From Lanius collurio (taxonomy: Eukaryota; Chordata; Aves; Passeriformes; Laniidae), in contig JACBWW010000045.1 of the NCBI GenBank assembly GCA_020086605.1, positions 2,583,175 to 2,647,174 on the forward strand: a stretch of 64,000 nt of DNA, written 5' to 3'. Below, piece by piece: positions 37,031-50,440 of this stretch. Within the stretch, counting starts at the first letter, position 1. The number at the start of each line of letters is the position of its first letter. The position numbers and the translations under genes are program-made. The notes below the pieces were generated by a model that was not told the DNA's origin, did no database searches, and was given only the letters and a program-made list of their open reading frames with translations.

Positions 37031-39715
37031 CACTGCTGTGAGCCTGTAAAAATGTGTTATATTACCTGCCTTCCACTAATATAAAAAGCCAGGAAAAAAG
37101 CTCCTGGAGAAGTCTAAGTTTACCTGAAAATCAAGCCAAACAGGTTTTTCTCCCTTTTTTCTGTATGCTGCTGTCATGGAACGAGTTTGAATGTGTAGGT
37201 ATCAAGTTCGCAGCAGTTTAAAAGTTAAACGTGGCCTGGAAAAGCAGAGCTTTCTAAAAGCTTTCATTGAGCCTTGTTTTCCCCTGCGCCGTCTCCCTGC
37301 TTGTGGCACAGGAGGCCTTCCACAAGTGCTCTATTCATGGGGACCCTGGCCACCAGAGCCCCTAAAATGGTTGGGCCAGCCCCAGCGGCTCGGTCTCATT
37401 AAAGGGTTTGTGTTTGGGGACGTGCTGTGGGTGCTTTCATCTCCCAGACTCTGCTCGGGTTATTTTTACCCGTCAGGTTGGAGAGCTGAGCCTTGGCCCT
37501 GCCACTGCTCCATGCCCTGGGTGTTTGTGGAGCTCAGCCCAGAGCCAGAGCAGCCTCAGTGCTTAACACAGCTCCAGAATCCTCCCAGAGGAAGGAAAGC
37601 TCACCCAAATAAACAAACCCAAAGGTGCATGGGCTGAGGGAAAGCCTGGGGACAGAGGGCAGCCACCAGCCCATCTGCTCCTGGTGGTGCCATGGGGAGC
37701 TCTGCTGGGCAGAGATTTTGCTGTATTTATGTTCCATGGCTCATTCTGTAGGGTTTTTATATCATTTGTATGGTTTGAGTAGCATTCCCTTCTGCTACTT
37801 CCCCAGGAACTTCTCCCTGGGAAAGAAGGGAGCAGAAACTTCCTTTCCCCCTTTCCAGCTTCCAGCCTCCCTTCGGAGAACAGAGACACAGGCATTGTCC
37901 TCTGTGCTTCTGCCAGGCTGGGATAGCTCTGCCTGGAGCTGGGAATCACATCCCACTCCCCCAGAGACCTCTCTTCCCAGCTCTGCTCCCTGAAGGTGCC
38001 TTTCCCTGGATTCTGGCCCTGCAGCTATGCCAGGCTTGGTGCCAGATGATTTTTTTTTTGCCTCTGGATCTCTGGAACAAAGACAAGCCTCGTGCCAGGG
38101 GCACAGGTTGAGGTTTTCCAGGTGAGGCTACTCCCTGGGGCTACAGGGATCCTGGTTTTAATGTGTTCAAACAACTCCAGGAGTGACACAAACAGGCACT
38201 GAAATCAGTGTGGAGAGCTGGGACTCACATCTCAAACCTCTTTTTCTCTGCACTCCAAAGGTCAGTGATAACAGCTCCCAAATTTCATTGAAAATGTCAT
38301 TTTTTCAGCTTGACCCAAGAATCATCATTGCTGTTGTTTGAGGAACCCTTTGACACATGGCAAGTTAAAAAACGCTCTGAACTAGAGAAACTCTTTCTTT
38401 ACAAAGGCTTAGCCAGGTTTTCAAGCTCTGTTTTTCATTCTGTGCGCCAGAACAGAGTGTAGCTTGTGGAGAAAACAGTACAAAGAAAATATAGAGAAAA
38501 TATACAGAAACTATATTTTCTGCTGCAAAAACCCTGCAGACAACTGAAACTGTGGCATTTCTGAGCTTTGGAGGGCTCTGTTTGCAGCCTAAATCGATTT
38601 CCTGGTAAGACACAAATTCTACATGACAATATATGAAATCATTGGTATTTGTAGAAGCAACTCATACAAGCCAACAAAATGGTCTCAAATCCTCATTTGT
38701 GCCAAGGCACTCTGGAAAATAATTTTTTTTTCACAAAACCTTCCCCATCTTTTACCAAGGAGCTCCTACCACACCTGAGCTCTTGCCCGGGCAGTGCAAA
38801 TCTGATAATTGAGGCTCAAACCCCAAATTTTCAGTGTAAGATGGGTGGGGAACCATTGGTTTGAATCCCAAACAGCACAAAGAGTTGCCAGTTGTCCTTA
38901 TCCTAATCCATGGATGTGGATAAAGCTACACCATCCCCTGGCAGGGCCAAGGGACACACAGCAAGCCAGGGAGCCTTTGGCAGTTGTCCCAAACTTTGGG
39001 AACATAAATGCCCACCTGCCAATGACACGACTCAAGCTCTGGTTGTGACAGCTCCAGGATGTGCTCCTTGTGTGAAGTTTTCCCTCAGAACGGAACAAAG
39101 GGAATCCTAAGGAATATTCAGGAATCTCACAAGAGAAAATACACACTTTTACAGTCAGGTTTCCCCTTGTTTTCTCTAATTCAATGCAGAAATCTCCAAG
39201 GAAATACATTTCTCAGAGCAAACATTTCAGAAAAGTTAATATAAAATATCCAGCAGTTCTTCCAGGATTCCCTGGCATTTTCCACAGCTTCCCTTAAGAT
39301 TTCTGCAAGTCTTTTTCTGGGGGCTGAGTGTGTAAAATGCTGCTTGTACCTGTTCTGCCTGCAGTAAATTTGGTTAAAACAGTAAATTGGGATTCCCTGC
39401 TGGATCCTGCTCTGGGCAGGGGAAAAGCCTGGTGGGATACCTGGCTACCCCCTGCACGTGGGATGACAAACACAGCAATGACATCTGGATTGGGAAAAAG
39501 AAAACATCAGGAAATGTCAGAGAGCAGCAGCTGGTAAATCCATACGTAGGAAAACAAACAAGGCCGAGCTTTGATTGTCCAAGTTCACAGCAGAGGTTAC
39601 TTTACCTTGGCAGAGCCACATCCACGACTTTCTGCTCGGAATTCCTTCGGCAGAGCTAAGCAAAACCATGTGTTCTCCTGGAACCAGGGGAAAGTTTAAC
39701 TCCAGCACCGGGCAA
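37031..39715. other. No gene seen
   Basis: Unique-looking sequence. Open frames at 37.19-37.99 kb are not recognised. Confidence 0.4.
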
Positions 39716-40064
39716 AGGTGGGGCTGGAGCAAAGGAGGCTCGGGGGGACCTTGTGGCTCTGCACAGCTCCCTGACAGGAGGGGCAGCCAGGGGAAATCAG
39801 GCTCTGCTCCCAGGGAACAGGAGAGGGAACGGCCTCAGGCTGGGCCAGGGCAGGCTCAGGTTGGACATCGGGAGGAATTTCTGCATGGAAAGGGAGGTCA
39901 GGCCTTGGCTGGGGCTGCCCAGGGAGGTTTGGAGTCCCCTGGAGGTGTCCAAGGAAGGACTGGATGTGGCACTCAGTGCTCTGGGCTGGTGACAAGGTGG
40001 GGATTTGGCACAGCTTGGACTCGATGGCCTTGGAGGGCTTTTCCACCCTCAGTGATTCTGTGAA
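39716..40064 (+). repeat. CR1 LINE 3' end, sense
   Basis: Sense copy: gctctgctcccagggaacag, ggacatcgggaggaatttct, agtcccctggaggtgtccaa, ttggactcgatggccttgga, ending in agtgattctgtga. Confidence 0.92.
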
Positions 40065-42644
40065 TTTGGGAGGGGTTCAGTAGGATTTTGGGAAATGGCA
40101 GGAGAGGTGTTTGGGAAAGCTAAAGAGAACAGAAAGAGGGGAAATAATGTTTACAGAAGAGGTGTAACAACGACTTGACAGAGAAGGGTGAGGCTCTGGG
40201 AACTCCTGCTGGTCAGAAAAATGTGGGATCAAAGCAGCGTTTAGGGAGGATCTGCTCCTTTTCAAAGCACTCCAAGGAACCCCGCTCAGGGAAACTGAGA
40301 GTGGTGAACTCTGTGACCAGGGACCTGCCGTGTATCTGTGCTATTTAAAGATGTGTCAGGGTTAGGATAAATATAGGATCTGCTCGGAATGGTCTGACAA
40401 GTCACCTTGAGTTCTCATGGGAATATTTATTGTGAGCTTCAGCCGAGTGCAGCCACAGCCAGAGCTCCCAAGGGAAAAACCTCCCTGTGCCACCATGGAA
40501 AACTGCCCTACTCGGGCTGAAGCTGGAGCTGCATCTGGCCCAGCACCCAGGAACAGCTCAAGCACTTGTACCACTGCCCTGCACCTCTCCCAGGGGACAC
40601 AATGCTGAGACAAAGGCCACTCGTGGTCCTTTTGCAGGAGATGGGGTGACACCCCAAGGATCTGGACAAATTCCAGGCTATTTAATTGCTTTTTGTCTCC
40701 CTGAATTCCTCCAGTGCTTCCCTTTGGGTGTGCTGGTTTCTGCTTCCTGTCCTGGATCCCAGTGCCGCTGGAGCCCAAGTGAGAGCTGCTGGAAGGTGCT
40801 GCCTTGAGTGGGAACTCATTGTATTCCAGCCCTGCGAGGAAAATCCATCTGCAGCTCCTGGGAAGCTCCTGGGCTGGGATCTGCCTCCAGCTCTGCCTTC
40901 AGCACTCCCCATCCCATCCTGCTCTGATCCCATCTCGAGTCCAACTGGGCACCAGCTGCAGTATCTTGGAGCCCACTGGGCACTTTGCTCCCTGTCCTTC
41001 CCAACCCTCCCCAGGACAGGCTGGAGAAGGCTGGAATTGGGCCATTTGGAAGCTTTTTGGCTGTGTGAGGTTAATCCAAGCCTTTTCCAACAGATCCAGA
41101 GTAGCTCCATCAAAGCCTCAGCAAACCCTCAGCCATGGCTGCGTCACTGCCCAGCTGAAAGTGGGGACAAGCCTCCCAAATTTCTTCTTGCTGAGCAGCA
41201 GGTCTGTGCTGTGACAGGGCAGGGATGGAAAGGGGATGGATGAAGGATCCTCAAGCCCACAGGACACACCCCAGGGCAGCAGGTCCCATGGAGCTTGGGC
41301 TGCAGGTGCTGTTATAAACAAGAAAAGCATCCTATTACCCCCCATTTCACAGCCAGTTTGGTTTGGAGGAGTCTAGCATGATTAATAATTTGTGAAATTG
41401 CATTGCAAGAAACAAGAAACCAGCAGGAAAGTCTCTAATCAGACTCTGTAAGACTAGAGAGATTGATTTGCTGCAGTCTATTCACTTCAGTCAATACAAC
41501 CACTATTAAATGTTGAGTAAAATCCTTGCTTTACGTTAATCCTCTCCCAGAGGAAAAGCAAGACAGTGAAGGAGGGAAGACATGAACCCAGGAGAAAATC
41601 CTGTATTGGCTCCAAGTCACAGGAGGTGCAGTTGTCCTTCCCTGGCCACTTAGTGGTGATAAAATGGGAAGGCCATGAATTATGAGTGAGGGTCTCACGT
41701 TTCACGGAGAGCTGTTCCCCGGAGTGGGGATGAGATGGGGCAGCTGCGCCTTCCCCAGGCTTAAAAGGACATCAGGAGTCAAAGAGGAAAGGTAAAGGGG
41801 AAAAAATAGAGGCATTGCCCTGTTGGGGTTGCTTTCCTCTTTAAAACAAAGCTCTGGTAACGAAGGGAAAGGTTATACAAGGAATTCCACCCTTATCTGG
41901 AGAGCTCCTGGACAGGGTGGCCCTTCCCTGGTGTGGTGAAGCTGTTCATCCCTCAATGTCAAATGCTTTTAGCAAAGCAGCTTTTATTTGGTTTATGTCC
42001 TGGATTTCTGTGCTTGTTGCTCTATTTCCAACCCGGTGGCCCTGCAGAAATGCCCATCTCCTGCCAGGGGATCCTGGTGGGACACCAGGCAGCCAGGGCA
42101 GGAATCATGGACTACAAGCTTTGGGATGAATCTGAACTTCAGGCTGGACTTCCAGTGGATGCCAAGTGTCTGTCACAGGCTGGAGAAGGGAGGGTCGGGA
42201 GGAAGAGGGTCAGGTCCTGGTGTACCAGGGTTGGGGGTGTGAGGGCTCCCTGATGGGCACTTTGGGGTCATTTTGGGGCCATTCCCAAGGAAATGCTTAT
42301 CTGCATCTTCCAGGGGTATGGAGCAAACCCAGAGCAGGCAGCCTTGACTGCTTTGCCAAAAGCTTAATTGAAATTAGTGAGGCGAGGCCAAAGTCCCAGC
42401 AACAACTGGAGAGCTGGAGTGAGGTGGTGGTGGCTTAACTCGAATAAACCCGCAGGGATTTGCATAACACTGGGAGTTTGTGCCCCAGCAAAGCTCAGGC
42501 TGGGCAAGATTAGCTCTGCTAATGAGCTTTGCTAATGCAAGTCCTTCAAGAGAGGCACAATTTGGGCGTTTGACCCTGGCTGGGCACAATCACAGAGAAC
42601 CCTGTGAGCCCTGGGCTCCAAACTGCCTCATTTTGGGGTTAAGA
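40065..42644. other. No gene seen
   Basis: Unique-looking sequence. Overlapping frames on both strands at 40.36-41.2 kb show no known domain. Confidence 0.4.
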
Positions 42645-42835
42645 TACAGAATCCCAGACTGGTTTGAGTGGGAAGGACCTTAAAGCTCATCTAATCCCAC
42701 CCCCTGCCATGGGCAGGGACACCTTCCACTATCCCAGGCTGCTCCAACCTGGCCTTGGACGTTTCCAGGGATGAGGTAACCACAGCTTCTCTGAGCAATC
42801 TGTGCCAGGGCCTCCCCCCTCCCTCCTTTGCAAGG
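42645..42835 (-). repeat. CR1 LINE 3' fragment, antisense
   Basis: The tail (acagaatcccagactggttt) is followed by gggaaggaccttaaagctca, ccctgccatgggcagggaca and ctatcccaggctgctccaac. Confidence 0.92.
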
Positions 42836-44865
42836 AATCTCCAATCTGTGACTCAAACCCAGTCACTTACAGACATTATTAACGCACCAGCAGTGCTGTG
42901 CTCCCTGAGGATTGGCAATTCCCCTTGCCTGTGCTGAAGGATTTCTCTCCATGACATGCACACCATGGTTTTGTCTGATTTTCCATTATTCAGCCCATGT
43001 GGCTTTTACCACTTCCCTTGGGAGCCTCCAGCGAAGCCCAGTCTCTGCATTGTTCCAAACATTTCCTGATATTCAGCTGCTTCTTCCTTCTATTCATGCC
43101 CAGCAGAATTGTGCTCCTGCCTGGCTGCGCCCTCGATTGTTTGGGGTGCTCCCAGCCCTTTGAAACTGGGAGTTTTTGCTGGCAGAACACAGAACAAATT
43201 CCCTGACTTCTGATGTCCTTGGGGCTTGTTGAAATTCAATCTCCCTCTCTGCTGTCTCTCTATGCAGCAGCCAGCCCTGAGCTCATCCTCTGTTGGTGTC
43301 TTCTCCCTTCATTTCTGCCGTGGGGTGGTTCCTGCCTGTCTGGTTCTCCATCCTTCCCAATGTTTTTGTGAAACTCGTTTTCCTCTGGAACACCAGCACT
43401 TGCTGATGTCATGTTCCAGTTACAGCCGTCTCACAGCCTCAGCCAGGGAGCTGTGGGGGATGAAATGTGGATATGGGACCTCGTGCTGGCACCGACAGCT
43501 TGGGTTGGGAGGGACCCTAAGGATCATCCAGTTCCAACCCCTCTGCCATGGGCAGGAGCACCTTCCAATCCACCATCCCTGCCTAAAAACCAGGCTCCAC
43601 CATGTCTGGAATAGGAGCTGTCACCAGGATTCAGACAAAAAGCCAATAAATCAACTATTTCCCCCGATTTTGATTAAAACCCTGCTCTGCAGAATGGGGA
43701 CACAAAGGGAAGTGTTTTGGTGTCCCCTTGGACACTGTGAGGCAGGAGCAATGTCACAGCTTGGGAATCAGGCTCTGCCCAGCTGGAGCGGGCGGGCTCT
43801 GCTGGAAAACACCTGCTCCTTTTCCAGGGATCAGATTTCGGAGTAGCTGGATCCTCCTGTCAAAACAACAGTGTCCATTCCCACCGGGATCTGTCCCAGC
43901 AGAACTGGGGAAAAGGAGCCAACAAACCCAGATACCACAGAAAATATGGACACAGCGGGTTTCTGAACTCCTTCTGGAGGAGGGAATAACCAGGAATTTC
44001 TTTCCTGGATGCAGTTTCTGCAGGGACACATCGCAGGCTTGATGTGGTCACGCTCAGAAATCGCTGCATGTCATGGGAAAGATGAGGAATGAGTGGGAAG
44101 TCTGCAAAGTTAATCCCTTCTCCATCAACAAGAGAAATTAAAGGCTCTGAAACAACTTAGACAATCTTGGAAGAGCCGGATTAAACTCCTGTAGGGCATG
44201 GGAAGCCAAGGAGCTTGCAGTGCTGGAGACTGGGAGAGGACTCTGTCCTCAGGGATGACTCCCCTGGCTTATTGGGGATAAAACAAAAGCGAAGGTTGAG
44301 GACAAAATGTGAGGTTTGGAGGGATAGTCAAGTCCAGGCCTTGGTGTCAGTGGAGCTTTGGATTTGCCTGACCCAGCAAACAGCACAAACTTTTATTTTA
44401 CCTTTTCCCCAATTTCAGCAGCTCATGATCCTGCCTTTGCTTAAGTGCATTAAATACAGAAAGGCCTAAACATTTGGAGAAGAAAGATCCTGGCATCCGT
44501 TGGCAAAAAGTCCTCTTGGATAGGAAAGTAATGGAACGTTAAGTGCTGATAAATAAACAAACCAGGATTTTTAAATGAGGCCTTTTTAAAATTGCAAGGG
44601 AACGGCTTTAAATGGGCACTTGTCTTTTGTTTTTCTTCTTTGTCATCTCTTTACAGCACTTAAAATTATTTTAAAAGTCTTCTAAATGCTTATTTAAAAA
44701 CTCCCGAAACTGAAAAGATGCTGCTTTGCACTTCCATTTGATTCCAAAGGGATTTTTGGTTGCTGTGTTATAAAACTTTTCAAAAAAGGTTTTGAATGGA
44801 AGCCCTGACAAGCCATGGGACATTAGGAAATCCCACAGCATTAAAGAGCTCCTGAAGGGTTAGAG
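42836..44865. other. No gene seen apart from a small CR1 piece
   Basis: Unique-looking sequence on either side of the CR1 fragment at 43494. The frame at 43226-43846 crosses that fragment and is not supported. Confidence 0.4.
43494..43580 (-). repeat. CR1 LINE 3' fragment, antisense
   Basis: cttgggttgggagggaccct, aaggatcatccagttccaac and ccatgggcaggagcaccttc are the inverted CR1 3' end. Confidence 0.85.
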
Positions 44866-44990
44866 AGTCATGGAATCGTGGAATGGTTTGGGTTGAATGG
44901 ACCTTAAAGCTCACCCAGTTCCACTCCTTGCCATGGGCAGGGACACCTTCCACTATCCCAGGGTGCTCCAAGCCCTGTCCAACCTGGTTC
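44866..44990 (-). repeat. CR1 LINE 3' fragment, antisense
   Basis: A clean copy with the doubled tail (tcatggaatcgtggaatggt), ggaccttaaagctcacccag and gggtgctccaagccctgtcc. Confidence 0.92.
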
Positions 44991-47490
44991 TGCTCAGGAA
45001 TTTTACTTTAAAATCTTTTCCAGCACCAACTGTGGTTTCTCTGAAGTGAATTTTTTTCTCTTTTCCCCCAGGAAAATGCCACTATTACTGATTTTTTCCT
45101 TTAGTTTTCCTGGGAAAACCCTCAAAGAACGCCCCGTTCAAACACAATTAAACCTGTTGGTTTAATCACTCCAGTAATGATCCTTTGGGGTCACCCAGAC
45201 ACTAAACATTATTCCACAGGAGTTGTGGTCCTAAAGCTGATGCTTTAAAAGTGTGAGACCTTTAGAAGCTGTGTCACAGGAGGAGAGAACGAGACAGAAT
45301 ATCACGGATGCATTGCAGACAGGAAAAAATTCCCAATACAACAATTTGAGGCACAAAGTTGATGTTTTGGGCTCATGGGGGTACCCCCCTCCCCAGGCAG
45401 GGTCCCTAAACCACTCAGATGCCACGAAGCCACCCCTGGATGCTCCATTTGTGCCCCAGCATCCTGCTCATGGATTCTGTGCATGGAAGGCTCCATGGAA
45501 GCCTCAGGGTGAACCAAAGCCATGCAATATTTAAGGCCCAAATGACAAATAAATTCTGCTGGTGCAGGAAAGCGCAGGAAGGGAAGGAGCAATAAAGGAA
45601 CAAAGTTAATGCCTTGATCATGTGTATTCCAGGGGCCTTCAAATGCCAGCTGGCCTTGGGTTCTGCTCTTTGGCTCCTTGGAGGGCTCCTAAGTGCCCTG
45701 AAGTAGGAAAATTGGCACAAGAAAGCCTCAATTGACTGAAAACACCTACTGAGGTTTGACAGCAGAAGAATTAAGTGTTAATCACCGGGAAATGCAAAAT
45801 GTTCATTTTCCGGGCAAAATTATCCCATAAATTCAGGTGTTCCTGCCCGGCTGAAATCAATGGGAATTGCACATCCCAGTCCCAAAGCCACTCCAGCACT
45901 GACACAGCCAGAGACAGCCCAGAAGTATCATTTCCATGGGGTTTTTGTGCATGGGCAGCAAATTCTGCAAAGAGGGGGTAAAACTTCTGTTTCAACACAT
46001 TGTGCCTTCTCAGCAGCCACGCTTCCCAATGAGATAACAGCCCAGTTCCCCTTGTTTTCCAAAATAACTCCAGATTATTGATGTCCTGCCAATGTTTTAA
46101 CAAGGAGAGTTCACTAAATCCCACCCTGTCCCAAGTCTAGGGCGAACACCATGGGATCAGGGTGGGGACACCAAATGGGTAGTGCAGAGATGAAGAGCCC
46201 AGGAGGCTGCTCCTTGTTTTTCCATTTTAAAGCAAACACTTTTCTGTAACTGGAACCAAGAAGAGAGGCAGCCTCCTCCTTTCTTCATGTTTGGCAAATA
46301 AACCTCTCTTAAGGGCACTGTGTTGGAAATGTTTGTACTTTATTTATTTAAAAAAAAATACACCGAGTGGGTTGATAGCACAACATTTGGCCTGTTTAGG
46401 GGGAGAAGGATAAAGGCATCCATGTAGTCCTTTGAGTGCCTTGGAGGGCAGCAGAAATATGCTGTTCTGGGATGTTTTATTTCTCATCAATACCAAATAA
46501 CTTACATTCCATAGGGAAAAAGTTGGAATTTAAATTTTTTTGAGGGGGATCTCTAAAGGTTGGGGAGCAGCCTTATGGCTCAACCTATAGTTTGCACTTT
46601 TCCAGCTTCTGGTGTTGGCTGTAGCAGGAAAAATGCTCCTTTTAAAAGAAAAAAAAAATCCTAAACCAGGTGGTGACTGAATAACCTGCTCAGTACAACT
46701 TCTGTTTTTAATGTCAACCACGGACAGATGTGAAGTTGGAATCACTATGGTGGTTTAAGAAGAATGGACTCCACAAAGGGCATAGATCCCATTCCCAATC
46801 TCCTGTAACATTTTGAGGAATTTTTCTCCCAGCCCTTGAAGTTCCCAACAGCTGAAGACTTTAGTCAGGAGAGTTTAATTAAACCAATGACTGGGGAGAG
46901 AAAGCAAACATCCCAGCCAGGCACAGCTGCCTGGGTCTGTTGCAGCAGCAGCAAAGTTGGCACAACCACCACATTCTGCCTAAATTCGGTAAGAGGCACA
47001 GAAGTTTCGGGTTAACATTTATGCTGTATTTAATCTTTAAGGGACCATCAGTCTCCTCTCAAATGGGTTTTGAAGCTCAGACTCAAGATGTTAACCTGTG
47101 AAAAGGTTTCAGTGAGCTCACCCTGATCTGTGGAAGCACACCCAGCTCCCAACATTCTTCTTTCCCTAAAAAACGCTTTCAAATGCCGCCGTGTTGGTCA
47201 ATGGGTCCCCACTGAGCTCTCACTCTGGCATGAGAATGGGTGTGAAAAGCAGCCGCATCTCCCCGGGGATCAGCATTTCCATGCAGCCGCCTAGGAATGC
47301 CCACAAACCACGAAACTGGCTTTCTGGATAACTTTACTGGCGATACTGGTGGGTTTTCCACCCCGAGCCTTCTGCCAACCCCCACACTCAGTGACAGCGA
47401 TACCTTTGGCCACCCCACCACCATTCCCCCACATTTTCTGCCTCTTTTTTGACTAAACAAATAGGACGGACCTTTGCCCATCGGGAGCAG
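44991..47490. other. No gene seen; upstream of the LPAR4 CpG island
   Basis: AT-rich unique-looking sequence. From about 47.2 kb CpG content rises toward the island. Confidence 0.4.
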
Positions 47491-47626
47491 GAAACATCTG
47501 CACCGCCACCGCTCTCGCTCCGAATCCACGCTCCTGTTTTTGTGCTTCGTTAAACCGAGAGCTCGCAGAGGCTGGGGTTCAGCAGCCCGGAGCTGCCGGG
47601 CTGTTACATGAGATATTCAGGAAGTT

Positions 47627-47646
47627 ATTTGCATGGGGGATAAAAG
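47627..47646 (+). promoter_or_regulatory. Octamer plus TATA-like core promoter
   Basis: A perfect octamer ATTTGCAT (47627-47634) stands 4 bases before GATAAAAG (47639-47646). Octamer-TATA proximity is a known arrangement for POU-factor-responsive promoters. Transcription would start near 47670. Confidence 0.5.
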
Positions 47647-47669
47647 CCTGTGGCAGCAGCCGGGCGCGC

Positions 47670-47969
47670 TGCAGAGGCGACTCAGCCACGGTGGCCACCA
47701 GCCCCAGGAATTACATCCATCCCAGCCTCACAATGAGTTGTTTACTGGCCTTGGCTGCCTGTGGGAAGAGCCAAGGAGAGCGGAGGAAGAGGAGAGACAA
47801 ACACAATGCGAGCGAGACGCGTTAGGGGGAGGCTGGGCTTTAGCAGCAGCCCCGGCATTTCAGCCCTATGGAAGCAGAGAGGGCTGAAAAGGGAATAAAA
47901 TGAACCATCCGGCGCCTCGCTCCTGCTGCCGGAAGAGCCTTGTCCCTACCTGAAGGGCTGATATCGAAG
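47670..47969 (+). other. Probable noncoding exon 1 of LPAR4
   Basis: The segment starts about 30 bases after the TATA-like element and ends at a good splice donor (gaag then GTAAGAG, GT at 47970). It has a few ATGs but no frame that would extend into the LPAR4 coding exon, so it would be 5' UTR. LPAR4 in mammals has 5' noncoding exons and one coding exon, which fits. The exact start is not visible. Confidence 0.45.
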
Positions 47970-48599
47970 GTAAGAGGGGAAAATGGCCAGTTTTTAGGCA
48001 GAGGGCAGATTCACCGCGCGGCTCTCGGGGGCAGCTCCCAGGCAGACCCAGCCACGCTTCCCTGAGTATTTGTAATTACGGCCCTGGAGAAGGAAAGCTG
48101 ACCGGTTTTCCAGCAGGAATCCAGCGCTTTCAGGGCAAGAGCTCAGACTGTTCCAGTCAGCTCCTTTGAGAAGATTTAAAACAAAACAACAACCCCCAGC
48201 CTAACAAACAGCGCCTTTCTAAATCTGCTTAGGGAGATATTTTATTTTCACGGCCAGCTTTGCTCTGAAGCTTCCCAGTCTTACCCAGCGCTTTCCCGAT
48301 CCTCAGCTCCCCCCTCTGCTCCTCACTTTTTTTAATTGGAAGGCAAAACAATTACGGCCGCGGGAAGGAAAATCCGAGCTTTGAGGAGCTTTTCCCGGCT
48401 CCTTCCCATCGGGCACGCTCTCCCAGCCTGGGTCCCCCGGCTAATTGCTCAGGAAATCCGCGCTGCTCATTGCCGGGCTGTCCTTAAGCTGCTAATTCCG
48501 AACGGGGAGAGGCTCTGGAAGGGAATCCATGGATAGAGCCCCGCGAGAGGGACCCAGCGGAGACCCGGGGCGGGGCGGGCTCCGGCGCTAATAACACAT

Positions 48600-48925
48600 C
48601 CCTGCCCAATGGAAAGCGTTTCCTATGGAGACCCCCAGGAGTTCCCCCTGCCCACAGCCCCTGCCCAGACATTGGGCCCATTCTTGCGTCCCGTTTTCCC
48701 AAGACACGATGGCAGCAGCGCTCGGCAGCCCCGATCCCGCTTGGAACAAAGGCCGGGCAGCTGCCACCCAGCGCGGAGTTTGAGGATGAGCGGCTGAACT
48801 TGGACAAAGTGGGATTTTCCGCGTGGGAATAACGCGGCTGTGTCCCAGGGACACAAAGGATCGCCGCGGGCTGTCAGGGAGGGATCCCGTGGAAGCACCG
48901 AGCCGCGGGAATGGTGGCGGTCCCG
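48600..48925 (+). other. Possible alternative first exon of LPAR4
   Basis: Downstream of GC boxes and a CCAAT-like site lies a GC-rich segment ending with a very strong donor (cccg then GTAAGTCC, GT at 48926). An ATG in good context at 48911 opens only five codons (MVAVP) before the donor. Whether it splices to the LPAR4 coding exon is unknown. Confidence 0.35.
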
Positions 48926-49950
48926 GTAAGTCCCTGCTCTCCCCTTCCCGAGGCAGGAAAAGCGGCCGGATTTCATGGCAGCGCCGGGAGGGGGTTCTGG
49001 AAGCTGAAGGCTCGGGTGGGTGTGGGGGATGAACCCAGCCGGGTTTCGCTGGGGATCAGCGGTGTTTTCCCTACGCTGGCAGCTCCCACTCCTCCCGTTC
49101 CAGCCCTGTCATGGCTGGGGCTGCTTAAAGGCACAAAGATGAGCTCCAAGTTTTGAGAAAGTAATTCCTGAGTGAGCTACTCCTCCAGATTGCATGGAAA
49201 TGGTTCTAATCTCCCATCGAGATTCTCGTTGTGGCACTGCAGGTGACAAGTTTAGGACTTTTCTCTCCTGTTGTTTGTTGTGCGTTTGTGAAAAAGATCC
49301 CTTGGTTACAGCTTTCTTTTGTACTTGGAGTCAGTGTCATACAGACACTTTAAGCTTAAAAAGGAGCTGGGTATACATGTGGCATAAATGAGACTTTCAC
49401 CTTCGTTTAATGGAGGGCTGGTTCCTACAAACAATATTAAAAATTAGAAAATAACTTATGAAGATTATACTGAAGACCTTAAAAAATTATTTATCACTAA
49501 GGCTTTCATTCATGGCCAAAATCTACTCGTTTAAAGCCACAAAATTCAATGAGAAAAATTCAAAGACAGCTCTAAAAAACCGAGGGTCAGAAGAAAAACG
49601 AACGATGAACAACATCATTTAAAGATTTGGCTGCTTGGAAGAGAGAGGATTTAACACGACATAAGCACATGGCAGAAGAATTTGCAGGAAAAGTTCGGAG
49701 GTTTTAATGACATTCCCAAATCATTGTTTGAGAGGAGACAATTGCGAGTGGTTTTTGCATTGCTGCCCTATAGGAACAGAACAGTCAAATCCAGAGGGTG
49801 GGAAGTGCAAAGTTCACAGCTCGGTGATAAGGACATTCCCCCCTTGTAGTACTTTTCCATCTTCTTACCCTTAGGAGAGCGTTCCCTGAAAACAGAACAG
49901 GCAGGAAACCCTGGTACTTCGGGGAGTTCAAAGCCTCTGAATTTTAAAAG

Positions 49951-50440
49951 TGTCAGGACAATCCACCAACGCTTATGTCCAAAAGGGAGACAGAGGAGTC
50001 CTTCAACTTTATTCGAATAAAGGGCCACTGGGCACACGCCCGCGGGGATTTCTCTCTCGAGGTTTCGGAGGGCACAGCCTCCCTTTTATCCCCAACTCCC
50101 GGCCTCACGTTGCCCTCTTCCTTTCCCCCTTGCCTGAGGTACTGGGAAGGTACAACCTTCCCGAACCACCTACCCCAAATCCCCCCTTGAACCTACTATT
50201 TTACCCTGAAGTTCAGAAGTTCAGCCTTGTGCAGACCCGTGTCTGTTTTGGGAGCCAGGCTGGCTGGGCCCGGTAAGGAACCTGCTGCCCCAAGTCAGTA
50301 GGGGCATTAAGACCCATTTCAAAGACGTAAACACCCATGGAACTGTTTGTAAAGACATCGGCACACATCCTCCCTCTCAAAAGAAAGTCCTGAAGCACAC
50401 GGGAGGGAGGAAGAGAGTGGGACAGGAGGATGAACAAACA
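49951..50440 (-). mobile_element. Solo LTR-like element, antisense to LPAR4
   Basis: Read on the minus strand, a U3-like segment leads to a TATA box, GATAAAAG (50090-50083). About 70 bases later come AATAAAG (poly(A) signal, 50013-50007) and an R/U5-like tail ending GTCCTGACA at 49951. TATA to poly(A) spacing of this size is typical of an LTR's R region. The outer start is uncertain (TGTTTGTTC at about 50440 is one option), and I found no target-site duplication. No viral coding remains are recognisable beside it. Confidence 0.55.
50007..50022. repeat. Perfect 16-bp palindrome with poly(A) signals on both strands
   Basis: CTTTATTCGAATAAAG is its own reverse complement, so an AATAAA hexamer is present on each strand at the same place within the LTR-like element. 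Confidence 0.9.

Larger units (their letters stand above)
47500..49050. promoter_or_regulatory. CpG island at the probable LPAR4 promoter
   Basis: About 1.5 kb of raised CpG density with clusters at 47.66-47.95, 48.35-48.60 and 48.86-49.03 kb. GC boxes (ggggcggggcggg, about 48567-48580) and a CCAAT-type sequence (about 48605) lie in the middle. Two exon-like segments with plus-strand donors (ending 47969 and 48925) fall inside. LPAR4's coding exon, whose acceptor is at 58513, is the nearest plus-strand gene downstream, so I read this as its promoter region. The link is positional inference. Confidence 0.65.
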